Notes under the pieces: generated by a model
What the model was told of the DNA's origin: nothing
Databases searched by the model: none
Seen by the model: the letters and a program-made list of their open reading frames with translations, nothing else
Position numbers and translations under genes: made by a program
From: Bacillus sp. USDA818B3_A
Lineage (GTDB): Bacteria > Bacillota > Bacilli > Bacillales > Cytobacillaceae
Direction of reading: 5' to 3'
Length of the DNA stretch: 64,000 bases
Assembly: GCF_009928415.1 (NCBI RefSeq)
Contig: NZ_JAABNN010000015.1
Location: 1 to 64,000, forward strand
Shown here: positions 62,552 to 64,000 of the stretch, one piece after another
How the letters are laid out: every line of letters begins with the position of its first letter
Numbering within the stretch: position 1 is the first letter of the stretch

Positions 62552-62592
62552 GGCTGTTGAACTAAAAATCGATAGTTTAACAGCCTTTTTTT
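62552..62592 (+). terminator. Intrinsic terminator between tkt and glpX
   Basis: GGCTGTTGAACTA (62552-62564) with TAGTTTAACAGCC (62573-62585), one G-U pair, then TTTTTTT. glpX starts only 25 nt further on, so it is either read through or has a promoter upstream of the hairpin. Confidence 0.9.
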
Positions 62593-62616
62593 CTAAAATT
62601 TCGAGGAGGTATTGAT

Positions 62617-63591
62617 ATGCTGCTAAAAAACAAAGTGGATAATACCGTTTGTAACCGCGCACTTGTTACGGAGTTTCTTGAGGCCTCACAGCAAGCCGTT
62701 ATCGCTTCCTATTACTGGATTGGCAGAGGGAATAAGAATGAGGCAGATGGGGCAGGAACTGAAGCCATGCGAAATCGGATGAATCAAATTGATATGACTG
62801 GTGTGATCGTCATTGGCGAGGGCGAGATGGACGAAGCCCCTATGCTTTATATTAATGAACAATTAGGGACCGGGAATGGACCAGAAGTGGATATTGCTGT
62901 GGATCCAATTGAAGGGACCACCTTAATGGCAAAAGGCCAAGCCAATTCACTCGCTGTTATCGCAGCGGCTAAACGCGGCACATTATTACACGCACCCGAT
63001 ATGTATATGAAGAAGCTGGCTGTAGGCCCAAAAGCGAAAGGCTGTATTGATATTACTCGCTCTTTAACAGAAAATATGCACAACGTCGCTGATGCACTAG
63101 GAAAAAAAGTGGAGGACCTCACTGTCATGATTCAGGACCGCCCTCGCCATGAAGGATTAATTAATGAGGTCTTTGCAGCCGGAGCCCGTGTAAGTCTATT
63201 TTCAGACGTCGATATCACTGGAGCTGTGGCAACAGCATTAGATGTTTATGACGTTGACCTATTGGTTGGGACTGGCGGGGCTCCTGAGGGAGTAATCGCG
63301 GCCGCAGCGTTAAAATGCTTAGGGGGAGACTTCCAAGCCATCCTTCAGCCTCAAGATGAGGAAGAATATAACCGATGTATCAAGATGGGAATTTCTAACC
63401 CAAGCAAAGTGTTTACAATCGATGATATTGTCCAATCTGATGATTGCTTTTTTGTAGCAACCGGTATAACTGACGGAATGCTACTCAAAGGTGCCCAACA
63501 AAAACCAAACGGACAAATGCTTACCCACTCCCTCGTCATCATCGGCGGCAGCATCCAAACCGCTCAATTTGTAGATGCCGCTTTTTATTAA
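62617..63591 (+). CDS. glpX: Fructose-1,6-bisphosphatase class II (GlpX)
   Basis: A 324-residue metal-dependent phosphatase giving fructose-6-phosphate. Motifs: GAGTEAMR, metal site IGEGEMDEAPML, AVDPIEGTTLMAKG, and LVGTGGAPEGVIAAAALKCL. Complete. GAGGAGG ribosome site precedes ATG. In this cluster it would supply fructose-6-phosphate, the acceptor partner for transketolase, during growth on C4 or C3 compounds. Confidence 0.93.
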   Translation: MLLKNKVDNTVCNRALVTEFLEASQQAVIASYYWIGRGNKNEADGAGTEAMRNRMNQIDMTGVIVIGEGEMDEAPMLYINEQLGTGNGPEVDIAVDPIEGTTLMAKGQANSLAVIAAAKRGTLLHAPDMYMKKLAVGPKAKGCIDITRSLTENMHNVADALGKKVEDLTVMIQDRPRHEGLINEVFAAGARVSLFSDVDITGAVATALDVYDVDLLVGTGGAPEGVIAAAALKCLGGDFQAILQPQDEEEYNRCIKMGISNPSKVFTIDDIVQSDDCFFVATGITDGMLLKGAQQKPNGQMLTHSLVIIGGSIQTAQFVDAAFY

Positions 63592-63677
63592 TTGCATTTA
63601 GTAAGAATCACTACTAGATTTTCCATTATCTCCTTAATGATGGACCGTTTACCACAGTGTATTTCGTACCCCTTGAA

Positions 63678-63722
63678 AAAAAGCCGATTCACTCCAGAGA
63701 CATGGGTAAATCGGCTTTTTCA
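63678..63722 (+). terminator. Intrinsic terminator of glpX
   Basis: AAAAAGCCGATT (63678-63689) with AATCGGCTTTTT (63709-63720), T-run following; palindromic enough to act on both strands. Confidence 0.85.
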
Positions 63723-63830
63723 ATCTCTCAAATTATTTATTCAGTTCATTTATGGACTCCGGGTTCTCTTGTACTCACCCCCTTTTAAATAAGGTGTCTT
63801 GTCCTTAATCGAGTAACCAGCAAAGGGAAA

Positions 63831-63966
63831 TAAACGGAGATTTTTCCGTTAGATGCAGAATGGAGCTCGTTTCGGGGCATATAAGGGAAGGTTTTCCGAT
63901 TATGCAAAGCAAAATCTCTTATTTCTGAGCTTTCCGAGTCATTAGGCGGAATCTCTCCGTCTATTT
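63831..63966. repeat. Tandem palindromic units at the right edge
   Basis: Three related units about 50-60 bp apart: TAAACGGAGATTTTTCCGTT (63831-63850), TAAGGGAAGGTTTTCCGATT (63882-63901) and TAGGCGGAATCTCTCCGTCT (63943-63962). Each is a short inverted repeat around a GGA...TCC core, flanked by ATGC-type tails. No gene is seen in 63592-64000 apart from the terminator. This looks like a small dispersed intergenic repeat. Confidence 0.5.
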
Positions 63967-64000
63967 AAGACTCTTTTTAAAATAATTACTAGTTAAGCGA

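Noticed and set aside
1..64000. CRISPR array, tRNA genes, insertion sequences, prophage
   Set aside because: No regular repeat-spacer pattern, tRNA cloverleaf, transposase or phage structural gene was seen. The T7SS toxin region is variable but shows no mobile-element hallmarks.

Overview
The window is chromosomal DNA from a low-GC Gram-positive spore-former, most likely a Bacillus sensu lato species (Neobacillus/Mesobacillus type). The reasons are Bacillus-type promoters and Shine-Dalgarno sites, the yeaC-yeaD-yebA-guaA-pbuG gene order known from B. subtilis, guanine riboswitches, a GlcT/ptsG antitermination system and a Yuk/Yue-type (T7SSb) secretion locus. The species cannot be fixed from this sequence. 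Most genes lie on the minus strand.

Layout. (1) 1-200: tandem promoters and boxA-like leader of an rRNA operon that runs off the left edge. (2) 0.3-3.4 kb: ptsG with its RNA antiterminator element, and glcT. (3) 3.6-12.6 kb: purine and housekeeping block: pbuG and guaA, each behind a guanine riboswitch; pbuG also has two PurR boxes. Next come transglutaminase, DUF58 and MoxR genes and a zinc metallopeptidase. (4) 12.8-15.2 kb: a secreted M14 carboxypeptidase. (5) 15.2-35.8 kb: a complete type VII secretion locus, read right to left: esxA, esaA, essA, esaB, essB, essC, three accessory or chaperone genes, a helix-rich helper, a nuclease toxin with YezG immunity, a second toxin with the same N-terminus but a different C-terminus plus its neighbour, then an array of orphan immunity-like genes with toxin-tip fossils between them. 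(6) 36.2-43.3 kb: a six-gene operon (two permeases, ATPase, binding lipoprotein, adenine deaminase, amidohydrolase) behind a promoter with the same PurR-box geometry as pbuG, pointing to purine-related uptake and deamination. (7) 43.8-46.7 kb: MerR/DUF3967 protein, SigB-type stress protein YsnF, a GDPD-like exported protein. (8) 46.9-54.7 kb: malate/C4-acid block with two malic enzymes, a MalK/MalR-like two-component system, an AEC carrier and a KdgT-type permease in the place where B. subtilis has MaeN. (9) 55.0-63.6 kb: a four-carbon sugar and sugar-acid cluster: DeoR regulator, EryH/LerI-like TIM-barrel isomerase, DUF1537 kinase, PdxA2 dehydrogenase, EryI/DerI-like RpiB, transketolase and class II fructose-1,6-bisphosphatase.

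The most interesting parts are (a) the C4 cluster, whose two isomerases look like tetrulose-phosphate enzymes rather than housekeeping TpiA/RpiB and whose promoters share a CGAAA-centred motif; (b) the PurR-type nucleobase operon; and (c) the T7SS toxin/immunity region with a duplicated trafficking module, an unassigned toxin tip and verifiable fossil toxin ends. All family assignments come from reading the translated sequences; no database search was run.
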